DNA of 64,000 nucleotides from Trichoplusia ni (Eukaryota; Arthropoda; Insecta; Lepidoptera; Noctuidae): assembly GCF_003590095.1 (NCBI RefSeq), contig NC_039480.1, positions 16,035,328-16,099,327 on the forward strand, in the 5' to 3' direction. The translations under genes were made by a program, and so were the position numbers. Position 1 is the first letter of the stretch. Every line of letters begins with the position of its first letter. Below, one piece after another: positions 25,701 through 37,000 of the stretch. The notes under the pieces were generated by a model. It had not been told where the DNA came from and did not search any database. It was given only the letters and a program-made list of their open reading frames with translations.

Positions 25701-28700
25701 ATGTAAAATATTTTTTTCTAAAACCAAATATAAAATTGATGTATGTTCCAATTAAGACAAAGAAAAATGCCTTTTAAATAATCATCAGATCGACCTAAGA
25801 TCAAATGGTCTGAGTTGTCCAATTGAGTATAAATGGTTTGGTTATTTAAATTAAACTGCGGCGCGCGGCGGTGCAGATGGCCTATTAGACCAGACAGTTG
25901 TCGTTACTCATTCAATGTAGATATTTTGATAGACCTTTTTAATAAGTTACAATTAACAGATGATTGACGGATGAAGTTTGTTGAAACATTTAATTTGTAT
26001 GATTTTTTTCTTACTTTCCCCCAACGCTCTCTAGTCTCAAACTAAGCATAGCTTGTATTATGAATACTAGATAATTAATAAACGTACTTGGATATTTCTA
26101 AATTCATACATCATCATCATCATCATCATCTCAGCCTATAGCAGTCCACTGCTGGACATAGGCCTCTCCATATTTTCTCCAGCGCGACCGGTTCACTTCA
26201 TACATATCATAGATAAATTACGCCCATACACAGAACAAATTATCGTTCTCATCACATAAACATTTGTCCTGTGTGGAATCGAATCTATTACCTCCGGAAT
26301 AGCAGTCAGGGCCCCTAACCACTAGACTTGACTAGACCATCAATAGTCGTTAATACATCATTATTCATTTGTTTTAGGTAAAAGTTATGGCTTCTGGCAG
26401 CAGTATGGGATTTCAGTTCGCATTTAACATCGGCTTTTGTATGGCTTTCGTGACGGCGTTTTTGGTACTGTTTCCTATTAAGGTAAGCAATAGCAATATT
26501 ATTATTACATAATCTTACGAGTTACACTAATAAAATTATCAAGGAGTTCACAGGCACAAACGAATTTTTAGGGTATTTTCGGTTTTGGTTGAAAATCAAT
26601 TAACATTGCTCACTCAGCAAGACAATTTTTGTTCACTTGCTTGTTGCTTACTGGAAAATAATTCGCACTGTTAATTAATATTCAACTTTATATCAACCCC
26701 GATACAAGTGGCATTGCTTTGAAAGCACTTGAATATTAACATAATATATACTTGCTTTCTCCTATTATTTAATAAAATCCTCCCACTTACAGAAATTTAA
26801 TCTTTGCCTCGCGTGGAGTTTCACAAACATTCAAGTCACAACACAAAGACACCCTGACAGTTTTCTATAATTTTGCAAATAAATAGTTACTTATCCTTTC
26901 TGTGGTACCAGGAGCGCATAAGCGGCGCGAAGCTCCTCCAGCGCGTGTCCGGAGTGCGGCCGGCGGTCATGTGGGTGACGGCGCTCGTGTGGGACTGGCT
27001 CTGGTTGTTCCTCGTCTATCTGTGCATCATACTGACTCTAGCTTGCTTCCAAGAGAGCACGCTGTCCACGCCTACTGAGTTAGGTTTGTTGACTTTTTAA
27101 TTTGTTACCAGAAGAAACATATTATGTTGCATAATGTTTATTGATTGTAATATGCAGCAAACAAAGTGTGGCGGATATTAGTTACTGAAAAGCATTAACA
27201 ACCTATTTTTAAAGCTTCCTAAACATAAAATGATGTTAACTTCTTCTTTCTTCAGCCTCTTGACCAGGCAACTCTTAGGGTTTTTTAAATTTTCACCATG
27301 AACTGAAGGAGCCACTCGCTAATGAAAGGCAAACTAAAAGCAAACACAACACAACTTAAATAAAAAATGCTTGTTTTTGTTTCGGGCCTTTTTCTTGGAT
27401 GAGTAGGTAATCATCAAATGACTCCTTCCGCTTTGGGTTGAGCATGTCGGATGCTGAATGACTTAAACGCTAAATATTATGTCCATTGCCCTTCCTTGCC
27501 TTAATAAAACACGGATAGGTGTACAATAGTGTACATACTCTATAGTTCAAATAAGGTTATTTATCACTTTACAGGCAGAGTACTTCTAGTCCTCATGGTG
27601 TTCTCAATAGCGACAATACCATTACATTACCTCGCATCGTTCTTCTTCGACGCGGCCGCTACCGGCTTCTCAAAAATGTGCTTTATGAACATTTTTACTG
27701 GTAAGCATACAACTACTTTTATTATTGAAATGATTATGACCAATAGCTTATTAAAAATTGTTTCACATAATACAATCATGTCATTTTATTACAATATATT
27801 AATAGCTGTTGAACATTGAAAAAAAAAATTAAATTAAATTAATTCAGTCGCCGTTGTACGCATATGTGAATAATATTATCATAAGTTAATGTGATTTTAA
27901 GATTATTTTGTGTTATAATTTACTTATAAAAGTTTATAATTTTAAATTCAATGAGTACAACAATTACACGTGAATAATAAATTACTTAACAAAATACTGT
28001 TTACGCTGACATTGCACTCTGGCACTTAAACATTGCAGTCTTATCTTATTTTATTGTTGTAGATCTGAGAATGATATTATTTTGCATATAATTGAGAAGA
28101 ACCTTGAGCCGACATAATTAATGAATTAATTTGTTTTATATTATCAGGTTGCATGCCATTTTTAATCACCGAATTATTGAGATTACCAGAAGTAGGCAGT
28201 CCGTTTTACGCTCATCTGTTCGACTGGATTTTTTCTCCGTTGCCTATTTACTGCATCAGTAGAAGTTTCAGGTAAATTACTTTTTTTATTTATTTATGAT
28301 TGGAACTTACTGTAACATAAAAATGCTTTTAATATTTGATTGAGTGGTTAGTTCACCACGCCAAACCCACTGCGCTTGATTTGTCGTGAGTTCGGTCCAT
28401 GCATAGGACAAGTGTTTGTGTGATCCACGCATGTTTTTCGGGATCCTGGGTATAAATGTGATTTAAATGTTTGCGAAACCCCAGCAAAACAAGAATTAAA
28501 ACACCTTCGCTCGGGAGTCGTTAAAAAAATACTCTTGATAAGGCGTTTACGATATTGTCGGTAGCTTTCGACTCAAAAATACTATTTGCATATCTAATGC
28601 CAAATCATGTTCAGAGAAAAAGAATCACTGTTGAAAGATTAATTCTACACCTTATACGCGATAGTTCAATTATCATTCAAAGTTCAAGAAAATTATCAAG

Positions 28701-31700
28701 CAAAATACGTTCATATTGTCTGCCTAGCATCTCTACTAAGCCAACGAAAGTCTACAGGCTAGGTAACAATCCTCTCCTTACTACAGGGACATGAGCGTGT
28801 CAGCGTTCTCTCTGCTCGCGTGCGACGGCCTCTGCCACCAGCTGAACATCGACAACTGCACTCGTCACACCATCTGTCACAAGCTCAACCTCTCCGTGTG
28901 TTGTAGTAAGTGAGTTTTGTGAGTGCGTGTTATGTACTGGTGTTTCGTAGATAGATCAATGTGACGAGAAATTCTTAGATATACTTTAAAAAAGGTTTTA
29001 TCACTCTAAACTGTGTATGTGTCACTAAGACTACAGTAAGTATAAAAATAGAGATATGAAATGTGAATTTAGAGTTTGCACTTTGCTTATGTAATATGTT
29101 TTTTGTTCGTTGTATGTTTGTTAACAAATTAGTTTTTATCTTATGAAATGAGATAACTGTGCTTCTAAACTTAAAACCAAAATATTTCCAAATTAAAGTG
29201 TCCCAAATAAAGATTCCTCTTTTATATACCTATTCCGATTTTGAAGACTAGATCGAAGTTTCGTTTTGTGTCAGAATTATCAACCCCCAAAATATCTACT
29301 TAGCACTGTAAACCATACTATACACGGTGATTTTTAGTCGTCTTACAAAAGCAGCCCAGTTCATGTATCCGACGTAAAATACCCTTAGGCGCGATTATTA
29401 TTTTTTTATCATCAACAAGATAATAAGTACGAAGAAAATTAAACAAGAGAAATCTGAAATATACTCTTAAAAATGATAAAATTGCCGCCGCCCGCGCCCC
29501 TCACCATTGTTACAAGGCTCGGACCGCGCTCGCAACAGAGCTGTGTTTCTAAAAAACTTCGAATTGCATCATAATATTGAATAAAAAATGTTTTTTTTTT
29601 TTCAAATCTCATAAATACCTATTTTTTTTTATCATGAACGTGTTCTAGTCATTGGATACATGAACTGGGCTGCTTTTGTAAGACGACTAAAAAATCACGG
29701 TGTATAAAGAATACTATATCACTACCACAAATACCACAATCACCATGGGTACGACATGCTGCGAGGTCAATACCCAATAGAAAAAGGCTGAGGTAAAGTC
29801 AGCGCCAAAAGTCGATGAACAGAATCAACTTTACAAAACACCTGTTCACAATAAAATGCCATAGGCTATAGACGCAACTAGGAAACAAAATAGCCTGTAC
29901 CTTAGAAATTTTCAAAAGTCGTTAAACACGAGTATTTAAAAAGTCGCTGTACACCATAAATCCAAACGTCGCGGCTGTCGCGGACTGTACATGCATGTGC
30001 TTTCGATGTTTCCAAAACTCTTGCAAAACAATGGTTAGTTGCCTTAAATTTAAGCAGTAGACGTGATTACAACCTCTTTCTTACCAAATTCAGCTAGATT
30101 TGCACAGGAATAATACTGTTCATTTATATTACAGTCGACGACGACCCGTTTATGAAATGGGATGAGCCCGGCATCGGCAGATACCTGTTCATGATGAGCG
30201 TAGTCGGCATCATAGCCTTCACTATACTGCTTATCAAGGAATATGAGCTGCTTAACAAGGTAACTTATAAGATAATAAGGTTGAAATTTGCTTGAACTTT
30301 TTATTTTTACTGACAGCAAAATAGTCCACGAATTCTGTAAGATCTACAAGGCGTATCAACTCAACAATACGACATTAGTTAGAGTTGGAGCATCCAGAGT
30401 TATGACACTAACATAGTCATTAAAATAGAAAGCATTTTTTATTTTATTTAACTATACTCTTGAATTTCACCGAAATTTGCTAAATATCTAAGTTGTAGAC
30501 TTCGCTAAACAATTATTTTAATTTGTGAATTGGATTACGTTAATTGCCTTTTGTTGCTAACCAACCATAATACATTTCACAAATACTTAGTCATATGACT
30601 ATTCTAACGATACATATTTGTTGTAAAAGGTGTTCTACAAGTCAAGTACCAAAGCAACGCCGGCTATAGCTGGTGAGGACAGCGACGTGGCGGCCGAGCG
30701 CAGCCTCGTTGAGAACATGTCTCGAACTCACATACCGAGCCACAGCCTCGTGTGCAAGGACCTCACTAAGTTCTACAAGCATTTCCTAGCAGTCAATAGG
30801 ATTTCGTTTGGTTAGTATTTATAATTCAAAGAAAATTTAATTGTAAAAGTATTCTGATTGATGTAGAAGTCGATGCCGCTCTTCGAACATGCTTTAACAT
30901 CAAATTTTAACAAAATTACCTAACTATAAGCCCTCATTTAAAATCCAATAATGAGACTATATAATATCTAACATTCTATGGCGTTAACTCCAAGGCCAGG
31001 ACGAAAACATAAAAGCAAATAATTTCTCTACTTATTTATCAATTTATTATTTTTTGTATCGATCTATTGCAAATCAAACTGTGGCTACTTACATGAAAAT
31101 TATCTAAAACCCAGAGTCTCAATAACATCATTTTTATTGACCATTTGTAGCTTTTTACAAATTATGCTACAATTTAAAACTACCCTATCATGTGTCCGCA
31201 TTTGCAACTGTTTCTGAAAAAATATTTTTAATTTTCATTCACTTTTTAAACGTGTGTCAAGTAATGTAAGGTATTTAGTTGTTAATTTGTTATGTTCAAT
31301 GATATATTCAGTGAGTATAACTGGTTTGGTAAGCCGTTGTAATGAAAGTAAAACAAGCACATGTACCCCAGCGGTGCACAAGGCGGAGTGTTTCGGGCTG
31401 CTGGGCGTGAACGGCGCGGGCAAGACGAGCACGTTCCGCATGCTCACGGGCGACGCGCACATCTCCGCAGGGGACGCCTTCGTGCACGGACTGCCCATCA
31501 AGACGCAGCTGCAGGACGTCTACAAGTGCATCGGTTAGTGAGCATATGAAGATTTATACCCCCGTTTTTATAAACTTACCTTTCTTGTTTGTTTGTTCCG
31601 ATTGGATTTTAGTAACTCAATTTTGAGGAACTTCCCGATAAGCTAGCAGGCTGAAATTTACAGGGTAGCTTCAAACCAATGCAATTTACAATAATGAAAA

Positions 31701-34012
31701 CTGCTGCTGCTGGACCGATTTTGATTCAAAATTCAATAGAGTGACATTTAAAAACGTGGGTTTTTAGATGTTTTTAGTCTATTAATTTCTTAGTTTAAAC
31801 GCTAGTTTCAAAGACTTGTTCTTTTTTAATATTTGAATCGAGTACATGACTCGCAATTAAGAAAGGGTTAAATGATAACGCGCTTTTTTCAGTCCATTGA
31901 AATACATGCAAGCCAGCTCTTTGACTAATGGGATGATAAATCTATAAAATGAGATATCATGTGCCTATGAATGTTAAATTCGTATGAAAATATTTATACA
32001 TTGTCACCTTCATATTACAGGTTATTGCCCTCAGTTCGACGCGTTGTTCGACAACCTGACAGGTCGCGAGACATTGCGCGTGTTCTGTCTTCTCCGCGGT
32101 ATTCCCGTGAGGGAGGGCAACGCGCGAGCCATGCGCCTTGCTGAGGCACTCGGATTTACTAGGCACTATGATAAGAAGGTATAGTATACTCAATTATACT
32201 TTATGTCAATGAATTAAGATTCATTTTTAACTGACTTTAGAAAGGATATCAGTTCTGCAGTCATAAGTATAGCTATAAATCGTATATGATATTTTATGTC
32301 AAAGGAATATGGTTTATTTTCACACGTGAAGCGATATTTCTGCAATAACTGATGGTTAGCATCGAGAAATTTGTGACTGTTGATTTTCATAATAGAGTTC
32401 TGGAATTAAGTACATTGATTATAATAATGATCGATCTGCAATTAATTGTTTGCTATCGTATTAGGTACATGAATGTAGCGGAGGAACTAAAAGAAAAATC
32501 AGCACAGCAGTTGCGCTGTTGGGAGATGCACCTTTAATATTCCTAGATGAACCTACCACAGGTAAACATTCTGCGTACGCTAAGATAATATCACAATAAA
32601 CATCACTGTAACTTATTTTTAATAATATTGTTTTAACAACAGAACCTAAAATAATTGACAGCATTTTTAAGTTAAATAAAAAGAGAATCAACAATATCGT
32701 TTCATTAAAACAAAAAATACAAAATACGGACGAATTGAGAACCTCGCTGCTGTTGAAAAAATACATGTTTTCAGTTATCCACTAAGTAAATTCATTCACG
32801 TCCCTCCTTTCTTAAGTCCGTACCTTATCAAGCCGTCAGGAAGCGATGCATAATTACTAACTAGCTACACCCCACTTCCCACCTTTCTTCTACCTACAAC
32901 CTACCAAATATGAAGCCTAAAGCCTACTTACACATTGTCCCAGGCATGGACCCCGCCTCCAAGCGTTTAGTGTGGAGCTGCATAAGCGAGGCGGTGTTGT
33001 CGGGCCGCAGCGTCGTGCTGACGTCACACAGTATGGAGGAGTGCGAGGCGCTGTGCTCGCGACTCACCGTCATGGTCAACGGACGGTTCTACTGCCTCGG
33101 GCCGTTGCAACACTTGAAGAATAAGTTCTCGCAAGGTTGGCGTCTAAAGGCTTTTGTATCGAAACATGCCGCAATTTTATTTTTGTCGATAACATCGAAA
33201 GTCAATTAACGCTGCAAATGCAGAAGATTTTTTTTTATTTTGAACCTTATGTCATTGCACATAGGGTTGATTTTCAGTTCACAGGGAAAAATATATTTAC
33301 GCTGTCTTTTGACATAAGTCAATTTACATTTTCAAAATATTGCTTAGTGTAATTTTGATTATGTACACAAAGTGTTCGCAAATCACTGATACATGTAATT
33401 TATATTTCAGGTTATACGTTGATAGTGAAATGCAAAACCGGCGCCGACAGGGATACAGACGTAATCAATATAAATCAATACATAACGGAGAACTTCAACA
33501 ATGCCAGATTAATGTAAGAATTTTACACTATTTATTTAGACACCACGTCTTAGAATATTAAAGAAATTTAGATGTAGTTACATAAGTACATGCTGTGTGT
33601 GATCGAACCTGTAACCTTGTACATAATAACATATACTTGGAACCACAAGGCCTTAATGATTGTGAAAATAACTGGTTAATTGACGTACTATTAGTAATTG
33701 TTTTTATAGTAGTTGTCAAATGAATACCTATCACAGTTTATGAGATACAACCTGATAGTACATAAAGTTCTGTTTTAACCCTTTCGCTACAAAACCCAAA
33801 AAAACTGACAATTGGTATTTTGTTACAGTGAATCATACCTCGGTATAAGTACATACTACCTGAGCGACGTTGGCCTGCCTTGGTGGAAGGTGTTCGCAGT
33901 TATGGAGGAAGCCCGAACCCAGTTCCCGATCGAAGACTACTCCGTCTCGCAGACCACGTTGGAACAGGTTTTCTTAACGTTCACACGACAACAGGGCGTG
34001 GCGGAATCCTGA
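11387..34012 (+). CDS. ABCA-A: full-length ABCA (ABCA3-like) transporter, 30 coding exons
   Basis: ATP-driven transporter of the ABCA family, members of which move phospholipids or sterols across membranes. Exons: 11387-11598, 11683-11936, 12020-12193, 13582-13826, 14101-14211, 15312-15453, 15774-15953, 16506-16718, 18205-18308, 19304-19436, 21147-21376, 21925-22090, 23394-23627, 24050-24191, 24266-24369, 24459-24844, 25253-25462, 26378-26482, 26912-27083, 27575-27700, 28148-28271, 28787-28905, 30135-30259, 30630-30810, 31372-31533, 32021-32178, 32465-32561, 32944-33135, 33411-33513, 33829-34012. They total 5088 nt in one frame, 1695 residues, the usual length for ABCA3. The start MSSFDKLKLLIWKNFLLQRR is the canonical ABCA N-terminus. 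Both nucleotide-binding domains keep Walker A, Walker B and H-loop. It is convergent with its paralog ABCA-B. Moth ABCA1 or ABCA2 are both possible identities. Confidence 0.92.
12194..13581 (+). other. ABCA-A intron 3
   Basis: This 1388-nt intron starts at an unusually weak donor (GTTCAA). It contains the MITE-like repeat at 13200-13450. The rest has no recognised coding or repeat signal. Confidence 0.6.
13200..13450 (+). mobile_element. MITE-like element, family M1, copy 1
   Basis: A terminal motif GTTCGTCAGACAGATTTC at about 13228 faces an inverted TCTGACGGAC at about 13432. The internal block around AAATCTCGCATGACGTCA matches, in inverse orientation, the copy at 62460-62765. It has no ORF, so it is a non-autonomous DNA element of uncertain superfamily. 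Confidence 0.55.
14587..14775 (-). repeat. tRNA-derived SINE, family 1
   Basis: On the minus strand there is an A-box-like GAGTGGTTGAGGTCACCACG, then the B box GGGTTCGATCCCCGC, then AGGACAAGCATTTGTG and a tail ending GTTTGTAAACC. This is the most complete copy in the window. It lies in ABCA-A intron 5, antisense to the gene. Confidence 0.75.
14998..15145 (+). repeat. tRNA-derived SINE, family 1
   Basis: It has the head CACGGATAGCAGAGTAGTTG, a B-box-like GGGTTTGATCC, then GTAGGACAAGC and the tail TTTGTGAAACC. It lies in ABCA-A intron 5, about 220 nt after an inverse copy of the same family. Confidence 0.7.
15954..18204 (+). other. ABCA-A introns 7 and 8 around exon 8
   Basis: Apart from exon 8 (16506-16718), nothing is recognised here. 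The sequence is AT-rich and low in repeats. Two adjacent minus-strand open frames at 17476-17864 are in different frames, show no family motif and were not called as genes. Confidence 0.5.
18205..24191 (+). CDS. ABCA-A exons 9-14: linker and NBD1
   Basis: Walker A GHNGAGKT lies at about residues 575-582. The Q-loop region reads ICPQHN and the signature LSGGQKRR is at about 674-681. Walker B is VVLLDEPTSG with Asp698 and Glu699, and the H-loop is TTHFMDEADVLGDR with His730. Exons of 230, 166, 234 and 142 nt match ABCA-B exactly. All catalytic residues are intact. Exon 14 begins at 24050, after an in-intron sequence that could be misread as coding. Confidence 0.92.
18370..18671 (+). repeat. Interspersed repeat, family R1, copy 1
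   Basis: The core reads CTATGTTGGGGTCGGCTTCC, then CAAGGAGCGATTGCCTATCT, then CCCAGTTACCTGGGCAACGC, and the copy ends near TTAGCCACGAGC. Other copies are at 22258-22637, 41768-41886 and 53768-53885. This is a very common lepidopteran dispersed repeat. It lies in ABCA-A intron 9. Confidence 0.65.
19437..21146 (+). other. ABCA-A intron 10
   Basis: This 1710-nt intron interrupts NBD1 directly after the Walker A exon. It is AT-rich and I recognise no repeat family or coding signal in it. Confidence 0.5.
21760..21830. repeat. Perfect 31-bp inverted repeat (hairpin)
   Basis: Arms at 21760-21790 and 21800-21830 are exact reverse complements, beginning CACGCCAATTTTCAATTTTC, with a 9-nt loop. It lies in ABCA-A intron 11. 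The lack of any arm divergence suggests a recent origin or selection on the hairpin. Confidence 0.85.
22258..22637 (+). repeat. Interspersed repeat, family R1, copy 2
   Basis: It is about 380 nt long and matches the copy at 18370-18671 across both ends. It adds an internal segment containing TTGGTTAGACTGGTTGTCAG. It lies in ABCA-A intron 12. Confidence 0.65.
24266..30259 (+). CDS. ABCA-A exons 15-23: linker and second transmembrane domain
   Basis: Exon 15 encodes a polar linker. Exon 16 (386 nt) has the helix entering TMD2 and the start of the second large extracellular loop, and exon 17 holds WFSNYGYHDSAISLALVNNA. Helices follow in exons 18-21. Exon 22 is Cys-rich (ACDGLC, DNC, ICH, VCC), probably disulfide-bonded outside the membrane, and exon 23 has the last helix. 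Exon 16 equals ABCA-B exons 16 plus 17 (220+166). Confidence 0.9.
25085..25197 (-). repeat. tRNA-derived SINE, family 1
   Basis: On the minus strand the order is a degenerate A box, CGAAGCCCCCGAGTGCGACG, then the B box GGGTTCGATCCCGCG. It is 3'-shortened. It lies in ABCA-A intron 16, ending about 55 nt before exon 17. Confidence 0.65.
25505..25620 (+). repeat. Fragment of the repeat also at 56025-56217
   Basis: TTTGTCCGCGATGGACTCCT and CACCGTGTGCAATTTGATCC are shared, with a few changes, with the Helitron-like element at 56025-56217. A further inverse scrap lies near 47290-47355. It lies in ABCA-A intron 17. Confidence 0.5.
26108..26205 (+). repeat. CAT microsatellite and CCACTGCTGGACATAGGCCT repeat
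   Basis: A (TCA)n run is followed by the widespread motif CCACTGCTGGACATAGGCCT and TTTTCTCCAGCGCGACCGGT. A second copy of the motif is at 53262-53345. It lies in ABCA-A intron 17. Confidence 0.6.
26225..26340 (-). repeat. tRNA-derived SINE, family 3
   Basis: On the minus strand the order is GTCTAGTGGTTAGGGGCCCT, GACTGCTATTCCGG, GATTCGATTCCACACAGGAC. It pairs with the sense copy at 34845-34945. It lies in ABCA-A intron 17. Confidence 0.6.
26795..26860 (-). repeat. SINE family 1 tail fragment
   Basis: GTGGAGTTTCACAAACATTC followed by ACAAAGACACCC is the inverse of the 3' part of the family 1 SINEs. It lies about 50 nt upstream of ABCA-A exon 19. Confidence 0.45.
27240..27470 (+). repeat. Dispersed repeat, inverse of the 60738-60975 element
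   Basis: ATCAAATGACTCC followed by CTTTGGGTTGAG matches the reverse complement of the block near 60905-60955. It fills part of ABCA-A intron 19. The 5' boundary is uncertain. Confidence 0.4.
28336..28500 (+). repeat. tRNA-derived SINE, family 1
   Basis: TTGAGTGGTTAGTTCACCAC, a degraded B box, then ATAGGACAAGTGTTTGTGTG and the tail TTTGCGAAACC. It lies in ABCA-A intron 21. Confidence 0.65.
29325..29698. mobile_element. MITE with about 50-bp terminal inverted repeats
   Basis: The left end CACGGTGATTTTTAGTCGTC continues to about 29372. The right end, at about 29647-29698, is its reverse complement with one extra A and one mismatch. TATA flanks both ends, consistent with a 4-bp (or 2-bp TA) target duplication. 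The interior has no ORF and holds a GC-rich patch near 29485-29545. It lies in ABCA-A intron 22. Confidence 0.75.
30630..34012 (+). CDS. ABCA-A exons 24-30: NBD2 and C-terminus
   Basis: Walker A GVNGAGKT starts at about residue 1409, with Lys1415. The signature reads CSGGTKRK, with Ser1509 and Cys where Tyr is usual. Walker B is LIFLDEPTTG with Asp1532 and Glu1533, and the H-loop is TSHSMEECEAL with His1565. The protein ends in the conserved ABCA tail motif QTTLEQVFLTFTR and stops at TGA 34010-34012. The intron after exon 27 splits DEPTT from GMDP, a position not used in ABCA-B. Confidence 0.92.
30811..31371 (+). other. ABCA-A intron 24
   Basis: This intron lies between the start of NBD2 and the Walker A exon. 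It is AT-rich and nothing is recognised. The short open frames near its end are run-ins to the exon starting at 31372. Confidence 0.5.
31575..31800 (+). repeat. Interspersed repeat, family R3, copy 1
   Basis: CTTCCCGATAAGCTAGCAGG, CTGAAATTT and GTGACATTTAAAAACGTGGG are shared with the copy at 52205-52405 in ABCA-B. The two copies lie in introns of the two paralogs but at unrelated positions, so they were inserted independently. Confidence 0.6.
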
Positions 34013-37000
34013 GGTATATTACACGAATTTTAATTACATCAGGGTAAACAGCTGATAATCGGATATGTATTGAATCTCTTTAGTAATCGACGATAGAATA
34101 TATAATACTGGTTGTTACGCTCCAGAAGACATCTAGTTTTTTGATGACATTAGAAAATAGACTCTGAAGGTATGAGTATAAAGTGCATAATTGTTTGAAC
34201 ATCGTGGCCTAGAGCAAACGCAAGTTTTTTACCTTGGTCAAGTATGAATAAGCTTTCAACCAACGTGTTTAAAGTCTATTTTCGAGTGACATAAAAAGTC
34301 CTCTCCTGTTTGTTTAAGATCTCGAAGGTTATGCGGACTTTTAAACTATCGCCGATTAATTAATATTACGTGAAAATCCAAAGATCCGGTTGAATAACGT
34401 CGTATCTGCGACTATACATAGTACTTAATATGTATTTATATGAATATTAAAACGACGTAACTATTTTGTATGTGGATTTAACTTATAGATAATATATTCC
34501 AAGTGTATCGTTAAATGTTGATGTTTATGTGTTTGAGAACTATATACTCAATGCGTACAATGTGTATTCAATGCAATAGTTTTAATAGGAACAATTTGTA
34601 ATTGTATTGACGTTGATTTGTGTACTACGTACTAAACTTGCTGTGATTCAATCTTATTTACTGCCCATTCATCATCAGTTGCCTCTAACATCTATTACAG
34701 ATGATTCAGACAGCAGCCGTGTATTTTTTTTTGTTTTGGCAACTTGCGCTGTCAACGCAATATTGTTATAAAAATATGGCAGCTATTCTAACAGCTATGA
34801 TTTTTTAAATGTGAGTTTATTTGTTAGCATCCTATATTCATTGCTCAGTCTGCTGGTCTAGTGGTTGGAGGCCCTGACTGCTAAGCGAAAGGTCGTGGGT
34901 TCGATTTCTACCCAGGACAGATATTCGTACTATGAGCACGACCATTTTACTCTTAATACAAACTTTTTTATTTTATTTATTTGCTTACTTTGACACTAGA
35001 TGGCGTTGTGTGAAACTTGCGTAATATTATATTTATTTTAAGTTTTCTTTGTATACCTTCTTCAACCTGTGATTTAAAGGGTGAGGTCGTGAGAACTCAA
35101 GTCCATAGTACATATAATCAATGTTTGTTCATAAGATGATATTGAAATAATGAATGTCGATTAGCTAAACTGAATTTCAACGTAAGCTCCTCATTGTACT
35201 TAACCAACCATCATGTAATAATTGAATCTCCATATTTAAATCTGAAAGTCTACTTTTGACCTGCATTTGTTCAAAATTTCAAGACGCGCTTCTAAACCGT
35301 CGTTTCTGACGTCACTTGTTAGCAATATAGATGAAAATCGCACGTTATGAAAAGTGCATGTTAGTTTGTACCATAACACTTCGCAAGTTATAAATGTATT
35401 TGCATTGCCTGCTTTCGCACATATGGACACAAAAAAAAAAAAAAAGTGACTCACCGTGGTCACCTCGTGGACTATAATTAGCCAACCTGTCAAAAAGTTC
35501 AACTCAACGCAGACAGGGAATATACACATATTTTGGGACTCGGCTGTCTTCATCGAACGGTCGCTTTTAGATAGGTAAACTAAATATCCACCATCGTCAT
35601 TCCACTCAGATCTGAACACGTTATTACAAATCTCAAGTTGACATCTCAAATATTTTTCTGATATACGTTTAATTTAAGTTAATAGTACAACCTAGACAAA
35701 TATACAACGTAGTTTCTGGAGTAAATAGTTCAAATATTTTATTTTTAATTTTAAACTTAAGTACTCTGCCAGCCATGAGCCATAATATATGTTTTTTTTA
35801 ATTAGAATTTAATCTGTGACCGCGTTTACACACACCATAATATTATTTTTCGGTTCCATCGCAGCTGATACGCGTATTTATCCAACTATGTAAGCCGCCT
35901 TGTCTGTTTGGGGCCTAAAATAAAGAAAACACGAATCTATTTGATACTCAGTATTACATCAAATATAAATTGTGGCTGTAATAAGTTAGAACCTCCGTTG
36001 AAAATAAATACAGAAAAACGTGTACGTCAATACCTTTTCTTTAGAAAAAGTTGGCTAAGATTTAACACTGTCAGTATTGTCACAGAGTAATTTAAAAATA
36101 TAATGTTAACAGTTTATTACAAATTACAGGCCATGCTTAAGTAAATGCAATTCTATTTATAGAGGAAATAATACTATTCAAATTTGTAAAAGTATACCTG
36201 AGTCAAATGTTTTGGGTACGTTTAAAATTGAATGGTGCTTATCTTTGTAGATAAATTTCATGACGCATACTCAACTCACATGGTTGAGCTAGTTTCGTAT
36301 AATTAATTAATTAATGGAAACAATATGATCGAATTATAAACGCTAGTGATGTATTAAATACTCACAAAATTGCAATATAACTTAAAACTTTTTGGTAGCG
36401 AATATCTGTGTTAATATATTTTTATCTCAACTATTTTTCTGTACTATACCAAAGCTTTTTTTGCTGTCATAATTGATATGGTAAAAAGTAATTACCAACA
36501 ATAAATCTCATACATCAAGTTTCTATGGAGTAACCTTGCCAATAGATCGTATTTTTTTTTATTAAACTACGTAATTTAAATATTAAAATAGAGTAAATTT
36601 ATACAGTTTTAATACATGTTTAATCTGTCGATGTTAGCGAACACTACTTATAACACTAAACCTATTTTTAAACTGACTTCTTAGTTCAGACGACTGTACC
36701 TTTTACCTCGATACTTAAGGCTCAAAAGCCACTTACTATACAAACGAATGATAAAGACGGTGCTTTTATTTAAATAAGCTTAAAAGTATTTACGTTTCTA
36801 TTTTGCCAGTGCACTGGCATTTGTCTTTTGCGTCACTACTTTTTTCACGCTTGCTTATTATGAATACTTCTCGTGATGAGCCTATGAAGTATAAACACGT
36901 TGGCCATTGAAAAAGCGCCCCAATTTTATGAGTATTAGTGATAATTATTGTACAAGATATGAATTTGTGTGATATGATTTGTGATCTATTGTTATTTGAT

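Noticed and set aside
34845..34925. Possible tRNA gene
   Set aside because: A-box and B-box-like elements are present, but the arms do not form a proper cloverleaf and the sequence recurs at 26225-26340 as a SINE.
35236..35649. Minus-strand open frame of 137 codons in the ABCA-A 3' flank
   Set aside because: It has no family motif, contains a Phe run from a poly-A tract, lacks splice or start context, and lies in repeat-like sequence. It could be chance or part of a repeat.
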